Positions 27,047 to 35,564 of a stretch of 46,675 nucleotides of DNA are shown here, piece after piece. Source of the DNA: Acrocarpospora phusangensis (GTDB lineage Bacteria > Actinomycetota > Actinomycetes > Streptosporangiales > Streptosporangiaceae); assembly GCF_016862995.1 (NCBI RefSeq), contig NZ_BOOA01000063.1, positions 1 to 46,675 on the forward strand, given 5' to 3'. Made by a program: the position numbers and the translations under genes. The notes beneath the pieces were generated by a model that saw nothing but the letters and a program-made list of their open reading frames with translations, was not told the DNA's origin and made no database searches. Every line of letters starts with the position of its first letter. Position 1 is the stretch's first letter.

Positions 27047-28040
27047 ACGGCCGATCTTCGTCGTCGGGTGCCCGCGGTCCGGCACCACCATGTTGCAGCT
27101 GATGCTGCACGCGCATCCGCGGATCGCGGTGCCGCCGGAGAGCCGGATCCTGGTGCAGGCCTACCGGGAGCGGCGGACGTGGGGGGACCTGCGCCGGCCG
27201 AAGAACCGGCGCGCCCTGGCCAGGTGGATCGCACGGAGCTCGCGGACCCAGTTCCCCGATCTCGGGGTGGACGGGGACGAGTTCATCCGCCGCGCCGTGG
27301 AGGGGCCGGGCAGTCTCGGGTCCGTCGTCGGCCTGGTCTTCCAGATGTTCGCCGAGCTGCACGGCAAGGCCCGGTGGGGGGACAAGCGCCCGCCGTACAT
27401 CCGGCATCTGGACGCGGTGCTGGCCATGTTCCCGGACGCCCAGATCATCCATCTGATCAGGGACGGCCGCGACTGCGTCTCCTCGCTGAAGGAGATGCCG
27501 TGGTTCAAGGGCGACATCTACGAGGCCGTCTACCGGTGGACCGAGTCGATCGACATCGGGCGGGGGCACAAGCTGCCGCCGGACAGCTACTACGAGCTGC
27601 GCTACGAGGACCTGACCACCGACCCGGCCGCCACGCTGACCGCGCTCTGCACGTTCATCGGCGAGGCGTACGACCCGGTGATGCGGGAGCCGTACCGGGT
27701 GGCGGACGTGGTGCCGTCGCACAAGGACTGGCACATCAACACGCGGCAGGCGGTGACCACGACCCGGGCGGGGAGCTGGTCGCAGCGGCTGGAGCCGTGG
27801 GAGGTGTCGCTCTGCGAGACCGTCATGGGCGAACGGCTCACCGCGTACGGCTACGAGCTGAGCGGCGCGCCGAAGGCGCCCCGCAAGGATGTGTCCGCCT
27901 ACGACAAGACCGCCTCCACCTGGCGGCGCGAGCTGCGGCGCACCGCGCTGACCGAGCGCATCAACCGGTTCCGCGAGCCGGGGCCGGTGGCCGCGCTGCT
28001 CACCACCACCCAGCGCGAGCTCGCGGGTGTCCACAAATGA
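27039..28040 (+). CDS. PAPS-dependent sulfotransferase, copy 1
   Basis: The 333-residue protein has the 5'-phosphosulfate binding loop VVGCPRSGTTMLQLML at its N-terminus and the 3'-phosphate region around HLIRDGRDCVSSLKEMPW. It should move a sulfuryl group from PAPS onto a hydroxyl or amine. The TTG start at 27039 follows GGGAGAGGG and lies inside the end of the CDP-alcohol transferase gene, indicating coupled translation. A longer TTG start at 27018 is possible but lacks a good site. Its closest visible relative is the next gene, and most aligned positions are identical by eye. No signal peptide is seen, so it acts in the cytoplasm. The acceptor is unknown. Confidence 0.88.
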   Translation: MSERPIFVVGCPRSGTTMLQLMLHAHPRIAVPPESRILVQAYRERRTWGDLRRPKNRRALARWIARSSRTQFPDLGVDGDEFIRRAVEGPGSLGSVVGLVFQMFAELHGKARWGDKRPPYIRHLDAVLAMFPDAQIIHLIRDGRDCVSSLKEMPWFKGDIYEAVYRWTESIDIGRGHKLPPDSYYELRYEDLTTDPAATLTALCTFIGEAYDPVMREPYRVADVVPSHKDWHINTRQAVTTTRAGSWSQRLEPWEVSLCETVMGERLTAYGYELSGAPKAPRKDVSAYDKTASTWRRELRRTALTERINRFREPGPVAALLTTTQRELAGVHK

Positions 28041-28066
28041 CCAGACCTGGCACGGGGGAGACGTAC

Positions 28067-29107
28067 ATGCAGGACAGGCCGATCTTCGTCATCGGCTGCC
28101 CACGCTCGGGCACCACCATGCTGCAGCTGATGCTGCACTCGCACCCGCGGGTGGCGGTGCCGCCGGAGACCCGGTTCCTGGTCCCGGCGTACTTCGGCCG
28201 CCGCAAGTACGGCGACCTGCGCGAGGAGGCCAACCGCAGGAGACTGGCGGAGTGGATCACCAATGGCCGGGACACCAAGTTCCGGGAGCTGGGCCTGGAC
28301 CGGGCCGCGTTCGTCGAGCAGGCCGTCGCGGGTCCCGGCAGCCTGGGCTCGGTGATCGGCACGGTGTTCCGCAGCTACGCGGCCAGGTTCGACAAGCCGC
28401 GCTGGGGTGACAAGCGGCCCAGCTACTTCAAGCACGTGGACATCCTGCTGCGCATGTTCCCCGACGCCCAGTTCATCCACCTGATCAGGGACGGCCGGGA
28501 CTGCGTGGCCTCGCTCAAGGAGATGCCCTGGTATCACCTGAGCAGCTTCCACGCCATCGCCAACTGGGCCGAGGCGATCGACTTCGGCCGCCGCAGCGCC
28601 CGGCGGCTGCCCAAGGGCAGCTACTACGAGCTGCGCTACGAGGACCTGACCGCCGACCCCGAGTCGGAGCTGAGGAAGCTCTGCGGCTTCATCGGCGAGC
28701 AGTACGACCCGGCCATGTGCGAGCCGCAGCACGTCGCCCAGGTGGCGGTCCCGGCGCACAAGGTCTGGCACAGCAACACGCACGGCGCGGTGACCACCTC
28801 CCGGGCCGGCAGCTGGTCGCAGCGGCTGGAGGGCTGGGAGATCGCGCTCGCCGAGGAGGTGCTGGGCGACCGGCTGAGGCAGCACGGCTACGCGTTGAGC
28901 GGGGCGCCGAAGGCGGCCAAGGAGCACGTCAGCGCGTACAAGGCGGCGGCGGCCAAGCGGCGGGCGGCGCGCTGGCGCAAGACCAACAGGGACCGGATCA
29001 ACCGGCTGCGCGAGCCGGGTCCGGTGGCGGCGCTCCTCACCGAGGGGCAGCGCAAACTGGCCGGGCTGCCGCCGCGCGAGCTGGCGCTCAGCGCCGGAGG
29101 TGCGTGA
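28067..29107 (+). CDS. PAPS-dependent sulfotransferase, copy 2
   Basis: This 346-residue paralogue of the preceding gene keeps VIGCPRSGTTMLQLML, the HLIRDGRDCVASLKEMPW block and the shared C-terminal INRLREPGPVAALL segment. The ATG at 28067 has GGGGGAG six nt before it and aligns with the copy 1 start; the ATG at 28037, overlapping the previous stop, is less likely. The two proteins differ most in the central segment after the MPW motif and in the basic C-terminal helix, where acceptor choice may be set. The two may sulfate different positions of one glycan. The 3' end overlaps the convergent glycosyltransferase gene by 20 nt. Confidence 0.88.
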   Translation: MQDRPIFVIGCPRSGTTMLQLMLHSHPRVAVPPETRFLVPAYFGRRKYGDLREEANRRRLAEWITNGRDTKFRELGLDRAAFVEQAVAGPGSLGSVIGTVFRSYAARFDKPRWGDKRPSYFKHVDILLRMFPDAQFIHLIRDGRDCVASLKEMPWYHLSSFHAIANWAEAIDFGRRSARRLPKGSYYELRYEDLTADPESELRKLCGFIGEQYDPAMCEPQHVAQVAVPAHKVWHSNTHGAVTTSRAGSWSQRLEGWEIALAEEVLGDRLRQHGYALSGAPKAAKEHVSAYKAAAAKRRAARWRKTNRDRINRLREPGPVAALLTEGQRKLAGLPPRELALSAGGA

Positions 29108-30131
29108 ACAGCTCCTCCCAGCGGTCCACCACGCGCGGCAGGCGGAACCGGCGGGCGTGCTCCCGGGCGGCCGAGCCGAGCCGCCGCCGCTGCCGGGTGT
29201 CGGCCATCAGCGCGCCCAGCGCGGCGGCCAGCGCGGGCACGTCGCCCGGCGGGGCGAGCAGGCCGGTCTCGCCGTTCCTGATCAGGCACCGCACCCCGCC
29301 GGAGACGTCGAACGCGACGGCCGGCAGCCCGTGCGAGGCGGCCTCGGCGAGCACCGGCGGCAGACCCTCATGGTCGCTGGAGAGCGCCACCAGCGAGGCG
29401 GCCCGGTACTCCGCGGCCATCTCGCCGGCCGGGATCCTGCCGCGGAAGCGCACCCGGTCGGCCACGCCCTCGGTGACCGCGTGCACCATCAGCCGCCCCG
29501 CGTCCGGCCCGTCGCCGACCAGGTGCAGCTCCCAGTCCCCCCGTGCGGTACGGCCGAAGGCCGAGATCAGCCGGTCGAACCGCTTGACCCCGGTCAGCCG
29601 CCCCACGGCCAGCACCCGGGGCCGGTCGAGCGGCGAGACCTCGTGCGGCCAACTGGCCAGCGGGTTCGGGATGTCCCAGGTGTTGGGGAGCAGCGCGTGC
29701 TCGGCGAACTGCCAGGCGTCGTCGGGGCTGAGGAAGACGGCCTGGTCGAGCGTGCCGTAGTGGGCGCGGACCGTGGCGAAGTGCCGGCCGGCGCGGGCGT
29801 GGGCGTACGAGCCGGGGTACTGGCCGATGCCCTTGTGGCGGCCGAGCAGGTCCTTCATCCGGGTGACCGCGTCCGGGGAGGTCATCACGGCGTATCCGGG
29901 TTCGAGCGAGGCCAGCAGGGCGGCGGTCCTGCGCCTCGCCCACCGGGTGGGGCCCGGTTTTATCACGTGCTGGGTGTACTGCGGGCGGCCGATGGGGATG
30001 ACCGGCTCCAGATCGACCACGTGCACGTCGTGGCCGCGTTCGGCCAGTCCCTGCGCGACCGTGTGCACCACCCGCCGCACGCCGCCGCCGAGCGTGCCGG
30101 CGTCCGTGCTCGCGAACAGCACAGTGCTCAT
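29088..30131 (-). CDS. GT4-type glycosyltransferase
   Basis: The 347-residue protein is a GT-B retaining glycosyltransferase. The N-terminal domain begins MSTVLFASTDAGTLGGGVRRVVHTVAQGLAERGHDVHVV, a Gly-rich acceptor-domain start. The C-terminal donor domain has VLAVGRLTGVKRFDRLISAF, the HLVGDGPDAGRL strand and the E-x7-E motif in SSDHEGLPPVLAEAASHGLP. Its ATG overlaps the stop of the GT2-TagF gene (ATGA), so the two are translationally coupled. It probably adds a sugar to the polymer or its linkage unit; donor and acceptor are unknown. Confidence 0.9.
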   Translation of the reverse strand: MSTVLFASTDAGTLGGGVRRVVHTVAQGLAERGHDVHVVDLEPVIPIGRPQYTQHVIKPGPTRWARRRTAALLASLEPGYAVMTSPDAVTRMKDLLGRHKGIGQYPGSYAHARAGRHFATVRAHYGTLDQAVFLSPDDAWQFAEHALLPNTWDIPNPLASWPHEVSPLDRPRVLAVGRLTGVKRFDRLISAFGRTARGDWELHLVGDGPDAGRLMVHAVTEGVADRVRFRGRIPAGEMAAEYRAASLVALSSDHEGLPPVLAEAASHGLPAVAFDVSGGVRCLIRNGETGLLAPPGDVPALAAALGALMADTRQRRRLGSAAREHARRFRLPRVVDRWEELFTHLRR

Positions 30132-32833
30132 CGGCGGGCCTTCTCGCGCGGCGCCCGCTCCGGCGTGGGGCGCCTGTTCTCGAAGAACGCGCTCACGATC
30201 CGGGCCGCCGCGTCGCCGCGCTCCTCCGGGCACCAGGTCTTCAGAAAAGCCGCGTACCGCTCCAGCCGGTACGGCTCCCGCAGCGCGGCCAGCAGCTCCG
30301 CCGTCGTGGTCACGCACGGGCCCGGCGCGATCGCGGGCAGGTCGTGGGTGACGCCGCTTTCGGCCTGCCGGTACTCCTCCCAGTCGTCGATGAAGAACAC
30401 CATCGGCTTGCCGGTCACCGCGAAGTCGCACATGAGCGAGGAGTAGTCGGTGATCAGTAGGTCGGCGGCCAGGAGCAGGTCGTTGACCTCGGGGTAGGCG
30501 CCGGCCGGGCGGACGAAGCCGCGCAGCCGCTCCGGCACCCGGTAGGAGTCGGCCGGGTGGGTGCGCAGGACCAGCACCCATTCCCCGGAGAGCTTCGCGG
30601 CGAGTTTGGCCAGGTCGATCCTGACGGATTTGCCGGACATCTTCTGCTGGTCGCGGTGGGTCGGCGCGTACAGCAGGATCTTCTTGTCCGGGGGGATCTC
30701 CAGGCGGTCCCTGACCCGGCGTACGGCGGCGGGGTCGCCCTTGACGAGCACGTCGCAGCGGGGCGAGCCGTAGCGGAGCACCGGCCCCGCGTACTCGTGG
30801 GAGGCGACGAAGGTGCGCTCGAACTCGGCGCTGGGCGAGACGAGGGCGTCCCATCTGGCCACGTTCGCCCGCCACTGCTCCCGGGGTTCGGCGACGTCGC
30901 CGCGCGGGCCGGGGGCGTCCTGGCTGATCGTCTTGATGCCCTGGCCGTGCCAGGTCTGCAGGTAGCGCGTCCCGGCGGGCTTCGGGAAGCCGAGCGGCAT
31001 GCCGTGGCTGTCCACCCACCAGCCGGCGCGCGCCATCGTCCACACGTAACGCCAGCTCATCCGGCGCACGGTCACGACGTTCTTGGGGAACTTGCCCTTC
31101 GCGCGGGACCAGACGGCGGTGAGGCCGAGCCGCCGTCGCAGCAGTTCCTCGTGGATGTAGCGGGGATGTCCGGTGTATCCCTTGCCGGCGTCGGCCTCGA
31201 AGAGCACGAGATCCTTGCGCTGCGGGACGACTTTGATCAGCTGTTCGTAGACCCTGAGCTTGACCTCGCGCGAGCCGAGCCGCCTGCGGGCCCGGATCGG
31301 GAGATCGCGGACTTTCCGCGCGTACGGCTTGAGCCAGGGGGTGCGCGCGATCGTGGCCAGCGGGTCGGTGCGCAGCCAGGTCAGGCGGAGGGAGGCGGCG
31401 GACCCCTTCGGGGCGGCGATGACGCGCCTGCCCCACAGGCCGATCGTGACCGGGGCGGCCAGCGGCGAGATCAGCAACCGGTCGCTGGTCGTGATCCCGT
31501 TCCCCGGCCGCGTGAACCCCACCCTCGGCTCATGCACCCCCCACACTTCCTGAAATTTCGCTAGATCGAGGGAAATTTCGGTCAGGTAGGTGCCGTCGGG
31601 GGTGGGTTGCGGGGTCAGCGGGATCTGGTGGTGGTCGAACATCAGTGTGGCGCGGTCGTCCGGGCGGATCACCCGGAACGGGTCGTACGTCGTGATCGAC
31701 AACGAGAACGTCGACCCTTCCGCCGCCATCCCGGTCACCTCATGCCGGATCCGGCTCGCCGAGAACGGCAGCGCGGCCATGCCCAGCGCCGTGATGTCCA
31801 GCCCCGGATCCTCCCGATCCCCCCAATACGTGCGCCTGCCTGCCACCAGCACCCGGCGCGGCGGCGCCTTCGGCCCGGTCAGGCACCCCGCCGCCAGCAT
31901 CAGCTCACCGGCCCTGCCCTGCCGGATCAGCTCGCAGCAGACCCGCACCATCGGATGCGCCCGGCCCACCACCCCCGGCTCCAACCGCTCCAGATACGGC
32001 CGTACGATCGCCGCGAACTCCTCCGCCCACTCCTCGTCGTGGTACGGCAATCCGTTCAGGTAGACCCGCAGGTCCTGCCGTACGAACCGGAGCTGGCGGG
32101 CGGCGACCAGGTCCGCCATGCCGTGGCGGCGCAGGATCTCGTCCGCCGCCCCGGCCGCGGCCACCCGCCGCCGGGCGTTCGCCGGTTCGCGCAGGTTGAG
32201 CGAGCCGGCCCGCCGCCAGTGGTAGACGACCCAGGGGACGATCGCGAAACGTTCGGCAGCCGCGTACAGGTCGGCGGTGAAGACATGGTCCTCGTGGTGC
32301 AGGTCCTCCCGGAACCGCAACTGGTGCCGGCGCAGGAAATCCACCCGGTACATCTTGTTCGTGGCGAATCCGTCCTGGAACAACTCCGGCTCGGCCCGGA
32401 TCCCGTCCACCACCCGCCGCGGCGTGAACAGGCTCGGGTAGTACCGCTCGCTCTTCCCGCCGGGCTCGTACACCCGGGAGATCTGCCCCGCGACGAAGTC
32501 GGCCCCCGTCCGCTCGATCTCCGTCAGCAGGCTCTTGCACGCGTGCCGCGGCAGCTCGTCATCGCTGTCCAGGAACATGATGAACGGCGCCCGCGCCGCG
32601 TCGATCCCGTCGTTGCGCGGCGCCCCGCACCCCCCGCTGTTGCGCTCCCGCCGCAGATACCGCACCCCCGGCAGCCGCCGCACCACCCGCTCGGTCCCGT
32701 CCGCGCTGGCGTCGTCCACCACGATGACCTCAAGGTTCCGCAACGTCTGCCCGAGCAACGACCGGACGGCCCTCCCCACCCGACCAGCATCGTTGTACGA
32801 AGTCACAACAACACTGACATCCGGCCGTCCCAT
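30128..32833 (-). CDS. Bifunctional GT2 glycosyltransferase - CDP-glycerol glycerophosphotransferase (TagF-like)
   Basis: The 901-residue protein fuses two enzymes of teichoic-acid-type polymer synthesis. The N-terminal GT2 domain (about residues 1-230) starts PDVSVVVTSYNDAGRVGRAV and carries VVDDASADG and the metal-binding FLDSDDELPRHA. A linker of about 300 residues contains beta-rich segments. The C-terminal domain (about 555-890) matches TagB/TagF polyglycerolphosphate transferases, with LQTWHGQGIKTISQDA, a GSPRCDVLVKGD segment, YAPTHRDQQ and ITDYSSLMCDFA. The ATG at 32833 has GGGGGA upstream. It would work on a lipid-linked acceptor at the inner membrane face. The CDP-glycerol (or CDP-ribitol) synthase and an ABC exporter are not in the window. 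Confidence 0.92.
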   Translation of the reverse strand: MGRPDVSVVVTSYNDAGRVGRAVRSLLGQTLRNLEVIVVDDASADGTERVVRRLPGVRYLRRERNSGGCGAPRNDGIDAARAPFIMFLDSDDELPRHACKSLLTEIERTGADFVAGQISRVYEPGGKSERYYPSLFTPRRVVDGIRAEPELFQDGFATNKMYRVDFLRRHQLRFREDLHHEDHVFTADLYAAAERFAIVPWVVYHWRRAGSLNLREPANARRRVAAAGAADEILRRHGMADLVAARQLRFVRQDLRVYLNGLPYHDEEWAEEFAAIVRPYLERLEPGVVGRAHPMVRVCCELIRQGRAGELMLAAGCLTGPKAPPRRVLVAGRRTYWGDREDPGLDITALGMAALPFSASRIRHEVTGMAAEGSTFSLSITTYDPFRVIRPDDRATLMFDHHQIPLTPQPTPDGTYLTEISLDLAKFQEVWGVHEPRVGFTRPGNGITTSDRLLISPLAAPVTIGLWGRRVIAAPKGSAASLRLTWLRTDPLATIARTPWLKPYARKVRDLPIRARRRLGSREVKLRVYEQLIKVVPQRKDLVLFEADAGKGYTGHPRYIHEELLRRRLGLTAVWSRAKGKFPKNVVTVRRMSWRYVWTMARAGWWVDSHGMPLGFPKPAGTRYLQTWHGQGIKTISQDAPGPRGDVAEPREQWRANVARWDALVSPSAEFERTFVASHEYAGPVLRYGSPRCDVLVKGDPAAVRRVRDRLEIPPDKKILLYAPTHRDQQKMSGKSVRIDLAKLAAKLSGEWVLVLRTHPADSYRVPERLRGFVRPAGAYPEVNDLLLAADLLITDYSSLMCDFAVTGKPMVFFIDDWEEYRQAESGVTHDLPAIAPGPCVTTTAELLAALREPYRLERYAAFLKTWCPEERGDAAARIVSAFFENRRPTPERAPREKARR

Positions 32834-32843
32834 CAGGAATCCC

Positions 32844-32869
32844 CCACTCACCCCAAAGAACCTGAGTGG
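32844..32869 (-). promoter_or_regulatory. Hairpin at the ribosome binding site of the GT2-TagF gene
   Basis: CCACTCA (32844-32850) pairs with TGAGTGG (32863-32869) around a 12-nt loop. It lies 10 nt upstream of the start codon and overlaps the GGGGGA ribosome binding site. It could hide that site in the mRNA. Confidence 0.35.
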
Positions 32870-32983
32870 CCTATTCCCCAAACAAAGCCGCACTCCGCCC
32901 GTTTCACCCAACCCCACACCCACTCTTTGCGGCACGCTGGCGAGGCAGGGAGAACCGTACTTCTTATAAGTACAGTTCTATAT

Positions 32984-33223
32984 TTGCTGGAACTCTGCCG
33001 CACCTGGGCGGCCGACTTCGGCTTCCCCGACACCTGGGGCGGGGTCGCCGCCGACGTCGGCCGCGGCGTGGTCAACGACCCCGCCCAGCGGACCAGCCAC
33101 GAACTCGACGTCGTCGTCCTCGGCGAACCGGACGGCGAACCCCCTTCCGACCTCCAAGCCGCCGCCGGAACCGACCCCCACCTTGTACTGATCGACCCCG
33201 AACGCCGCTGTCTAGGTGAGTGA
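32984..33223 (+). pseudogene. C-terminal remnant of an ATPase of the DUF234 type
   Basis: The frame ending at TGA 33221-33223 reads LLELCRTWAADFGFPDTWGG, continues through RTSHELDVVVL, and ends HLVLIDPERRCLGE. This parallels the C-terminal part of the intact ATPase next door, which has HFEDLARAWCFDHAAKDTLGG, then RAGHEVDVVV, and ends VELIDLERLYAGA. The ATPase domain and the middle of the nuclease-like part are missing, and no credible start is present, so this is a deleted copy. It was not copied recently: the sequences are clearly diverged. AT-rich DNA just upstream (CTTATAAG palindrome at 32963-32970) may be an old promoter or deletion junction. Confidence 0.6.
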
Positions 33224-33232
33224 TCGCCATAG

Positions 33233-33258
33233 CTATTATTCGCGGAACTATAATAGTT
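33233..33258 (+). promoter_or_regulatory. AT-rich promoter with overlapping palindromes before the ATPase gene
   Basis: TATAAT at 33249-33254 is a perfect -10 hexamer, rare in DNA this GC-rich; the -35 region is poor. It is embedded in AACTAT-A-ATAGTT (33246-33258), a perfect palindrome. CTATTAT (33233-33239) also pairs with ATAATAG (33250-33256). A regulator bound here would cover the -10 element. The ATPase GTG follows at 33280 after GAGGAGG. Confidence 0.6.
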
Positions 33259-33279
33259 GAACGAATGTGAGGAGGTTGG

Positions 33280-34740
33280 GTGGCGAAGCCGGGGCGGTTG
33301 TTTGGGAGGGGGCGGGAGTGGGAGGAGTTGGAGGCGTTTGCTGGGTCTGAGCGGGAGGGGGCGACGCTGGGGCTGGTCTACGGGCGGCGGCGGCAGGGGA
33401 AGACGTTGATGCTGGAGCTGCTCGCGCGGGAGGTGGGCGGGTTCATGTTCGCCGCCACCGAGCAGAGTGAGCGGCAGAATCTTGCGGATATCGGGGCGGC
33501 GTACGCGGAGTTCGCGGGGCTGCGGCGGCCGGTGGTTTTCCGGTCCTGGCGGGAGGCGCTGGGTGATCTGCTGAGGTTGGGGGAGCGGCAGCCGACGACC
33601 GTGGTCATCGACGAGTTCCCGTATCTGGTGGGGACGAGCCCTGGGTTGCCGTCGTACCTTCAGCAGGCGTTGAGTCCGCTGGGGTTCGCCAAGGAGCACA
33701 CGCGGACGCGGCTGATCCTTTGTGGGAGCGCACTGACCACGATGGCGCAGCTGCTGGGCGGCGGCGCGCCGTTGCGGGGGAGGGCCACGCTGGAGCTGGT
33801 CGTGCGGCCGTTCGGGTTCCGGGACGCGGCCGCGTTCTGGGGGATCCGGGACCCCGAGCTGGCCTTCCGGGTGAACGCGCTGGTGGGCGGCACGCCGGCG
33901 TACCTGGAGATGTGCGGCGGCGGGCCGGCGACGCTGGACGAGTTCGACGCGTGGGTGTGCCGCTGGCTGCTGAATCCGGCCACTGCCATGTTCCGCGAGG
34001 GCGGCCAGCTCCTGCGCGAAGAGCCGTCGATCACCAATCCGACCTCGTATTCGGCCGTGTTGGCCGCGCTGAGCGCCGGGAACCACCGCCGCTCGGAGAT
34101 CGCCGCGGCGCTCGGGCGGCCGAGCACGTCGCTCGCGCATCTCCTGACCGGGCTGCGGGGGATCGGGCTGATCGACCAGATCGACGACGCCCTGCGGGAG
34201 AAGCGCAGCGTGTACCGGATCGCCGAGCCGATCGTGCGGCTGCACCAGCTGTTGGTGCGGCGGCACGAACCGGAACTGGTCGCCGGCCGAGCCGAACGGG
34301 TCTGGGCGGAGGGAGAGGACACGGTCGCCGGCCGGATCTACGGGCCGCACTTCGAGGACCTCGCCCGCGCGTGGTGCTTCGACCACGCGGCGAAGGACAC
34401 ACTCGGCGGGACGGCCACCCGGGTCAGGCCGGCGGACCTACCCTGCCGCGAGCACCGGGCCGGGCACGAGGTCGACGTCGTGGTAACCGAGGCGGTGTCG
34501 TACGAGGGCGAGCGGGTGACCGCCATCGGCGAGGCCAAGGGCACCAGGACGCCGGTGGACCTCCCTCAGCTGCACCGGTTGGAGCACATGCGCGGCCTGC
34601 TGCCGGACGCCAAGGTCGAGGGCACGCCGAAACTGCTGCTCTTCGCGCGGGCGGGATTCACCCGGGAACTGCGGGAGGTCGCCGCCGGGCGGTCGGATGT
34701 GGAGCTGATCGACCTGGAGCGGCTGTACGCCGGGGCGTGA
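33280..34740 (+). CDS. AAA-type ATPase with DUF234 C-terminal domain
   Basis: The 486-residue protein belongs to the ATPase_2/DUF234 family, widespread in archaea and actinobacteria and of unknown function. It has Walker A GRRRQGKT at residues 35-42 and Walker B TVVIDEFPYLV near 110. A sensor-like LILCGSAL follows, then a winged-helix region (RSEIAAALGRPSTSLAHLLTGLRGIGLI). The DUF234 part (HFEDLARAW to the C-terminus) contains HEVDVVVTE and AIGEAKG, a D-x(n)-ExK arrangement typical of a PD-(D/E)XK nuclease-like core. It may act on DNA in a defence or mobile-element context. The GTG start at 33280 follows GAGGAGG by 5 nt. A diverged remnant of a second copy lies just upstream. Confidence 0.85.
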   Translation: MAKPGRLFGRGREWEELEAFAGSEREGATLGLVYGRRRQGKTLMLELLAREVGGFMFAATEQSERQNLADIGAAYAEFAGLRRPVVFRSWREALGDLLRLGERQPTTVVIDEFPYLVGTSPGLPSYLQQALSPLGFAKEHTRTRLILCGSALTTMAQLLGGGAPLRGRATLELVVRPFGFRDAAAFWGIRDPELAFRVNALVGGTPAYLEMCGGGPATLDEFDAWVCRWLLNPATAMFREGGQLLREEPSITNPTSYSAVLAALSAGNHRRSEIAAALGRPSTSLAHLLTGLRGIGLIDQIDDALREKRSVYRIAEPIVRLHQLLVRRHEPELVAGRAERVWAEGEDTVAGRIYGPHFEDLARAWCFDHAAKDTLGGTATRVRPADLPCREHRAGHEVDVVVTEAVSYEGERVTAIGEAKGTRTPVDLPQLHRLEHMRGLLPDAKVEGTPKLLLFARAGFTRELREVAAGRSDVELIDLERLYAGA

Positions 34741-35496
34741 TCAGTGCTGGCGGGATCTTCTGATCAGCCAGATGACCAGGACGAGGAGGCCGAGGGCGGC
34801 CAGGGCGGGGGCGAGGCGTTTGAGGACGGGGGCGCCGGCGATTTCGAGGAGGTCGAGGGCTTCCTCGTCGGGGGTGAGGGAGGTGCGGGAGGTGCCGGCG
34901 GGGTGGGCCTCGCGGGCCAGGGTCTCCTCGGGGATGGGGGTTTCGCGCGGGGTGGGGACGGCCGAGAGGTGGCGGGCGGGCTCGTCGGGGGCGGTGGGCT
35001 GGCGGGGGATGTCCGGGGTGGGGACCGCTGCCGGGGGCTCCGCGGCGGGTTCCTGGAGGATGGTGGCCAGGTTGGCGGCGAAGCGGTCGATCAGGCGGGA
35101 GCCGACCTCGTTCATGACGCCGCGGCCGAACTGGGCCGGGCGGCCGGTCACGTTGAAGGACGTGTCCACGGTGACCTTGGTGGTGTCGCCCTCCGGGACG
35201 AGGCGCGCGGTGACGGTGGCGCTGGCCGTGCCGGCACCGCGGGCCTCCTTACCCGAAGCTCTGAGGGTGAGCGTGTGCGCGTCCTTGTCGACGTCCTCGA
35301 AGGTCGCGGTGCCGTTGTAGGTGACCGTGATGGGGCCCACCTTGACGCGCATCTTGCCCGTCACGGTGTCCCCCTCGACGGAGTCGAGCGACGCGCCGGG
35401 AAGGCAAGGGGCTACCCGCTCGGCGTCAAGCAGCACTGACCAGGCCTGCTCGACCGGGACCGGCACGGTGAACTCGTGCTCGAACCGCATCGCCAT
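34741..35496 (-). CDS. coxG: CoxG-type SRPBCC protein with C-terminal membrane anchor
   Basis: The 251-residue protein starts with a CoxG/SRPBCC lipid-binding-like domain (MRFEHEFTVPVPVEQAWSVLLDAERVAPCLPGA through FGRGVMNEVGSRLIDRFAANL, residues 3-150). A Pro-rich linker and a final transmembrane helix (LAPALAALGLLVLVIWLIRRSRQH) follow. In CO dehydrogenase-type clusters CoxG helps attach the molybdenum hydroxylase to the membrane, and the C-terminal anchor fits that role. It lies 68 nt downstream of coxM on the same strand, so it closes the coxS-L-M-G unit. Its stop abuts the convergent ATPase stop with no gap. Confidence 0.9.
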   Translation of the reverse strand: MAMRFEHEFTVPVPVEQAWSVLLDAERVAPCLPGASLDSVEGDTVTGKMRVKVGPITVTYNGTATFEDVDKDAHTLTLRASGKEARGAGTASATVTARLVPEGDTTKVTVDTSFNVTGRPAQFGRGVMNEVGSRLIDRFAANLATILQEPAAEPPAAVPTPDIPRQPTAPDEPARHLSAVPTPRETPIPEETLAREAHPAGTSRTSLTPDEEALDLLEIAGAPVLKRLAPALAALGLLVLVIWLIRRSRQH

Positions 35497-35564
35497 GGTG
35501 CGACTCCGTTCTCTCTTTCCTCGACACTACGACCGGGTGAGCGCCGACCGCCACCCCGGGTTGA

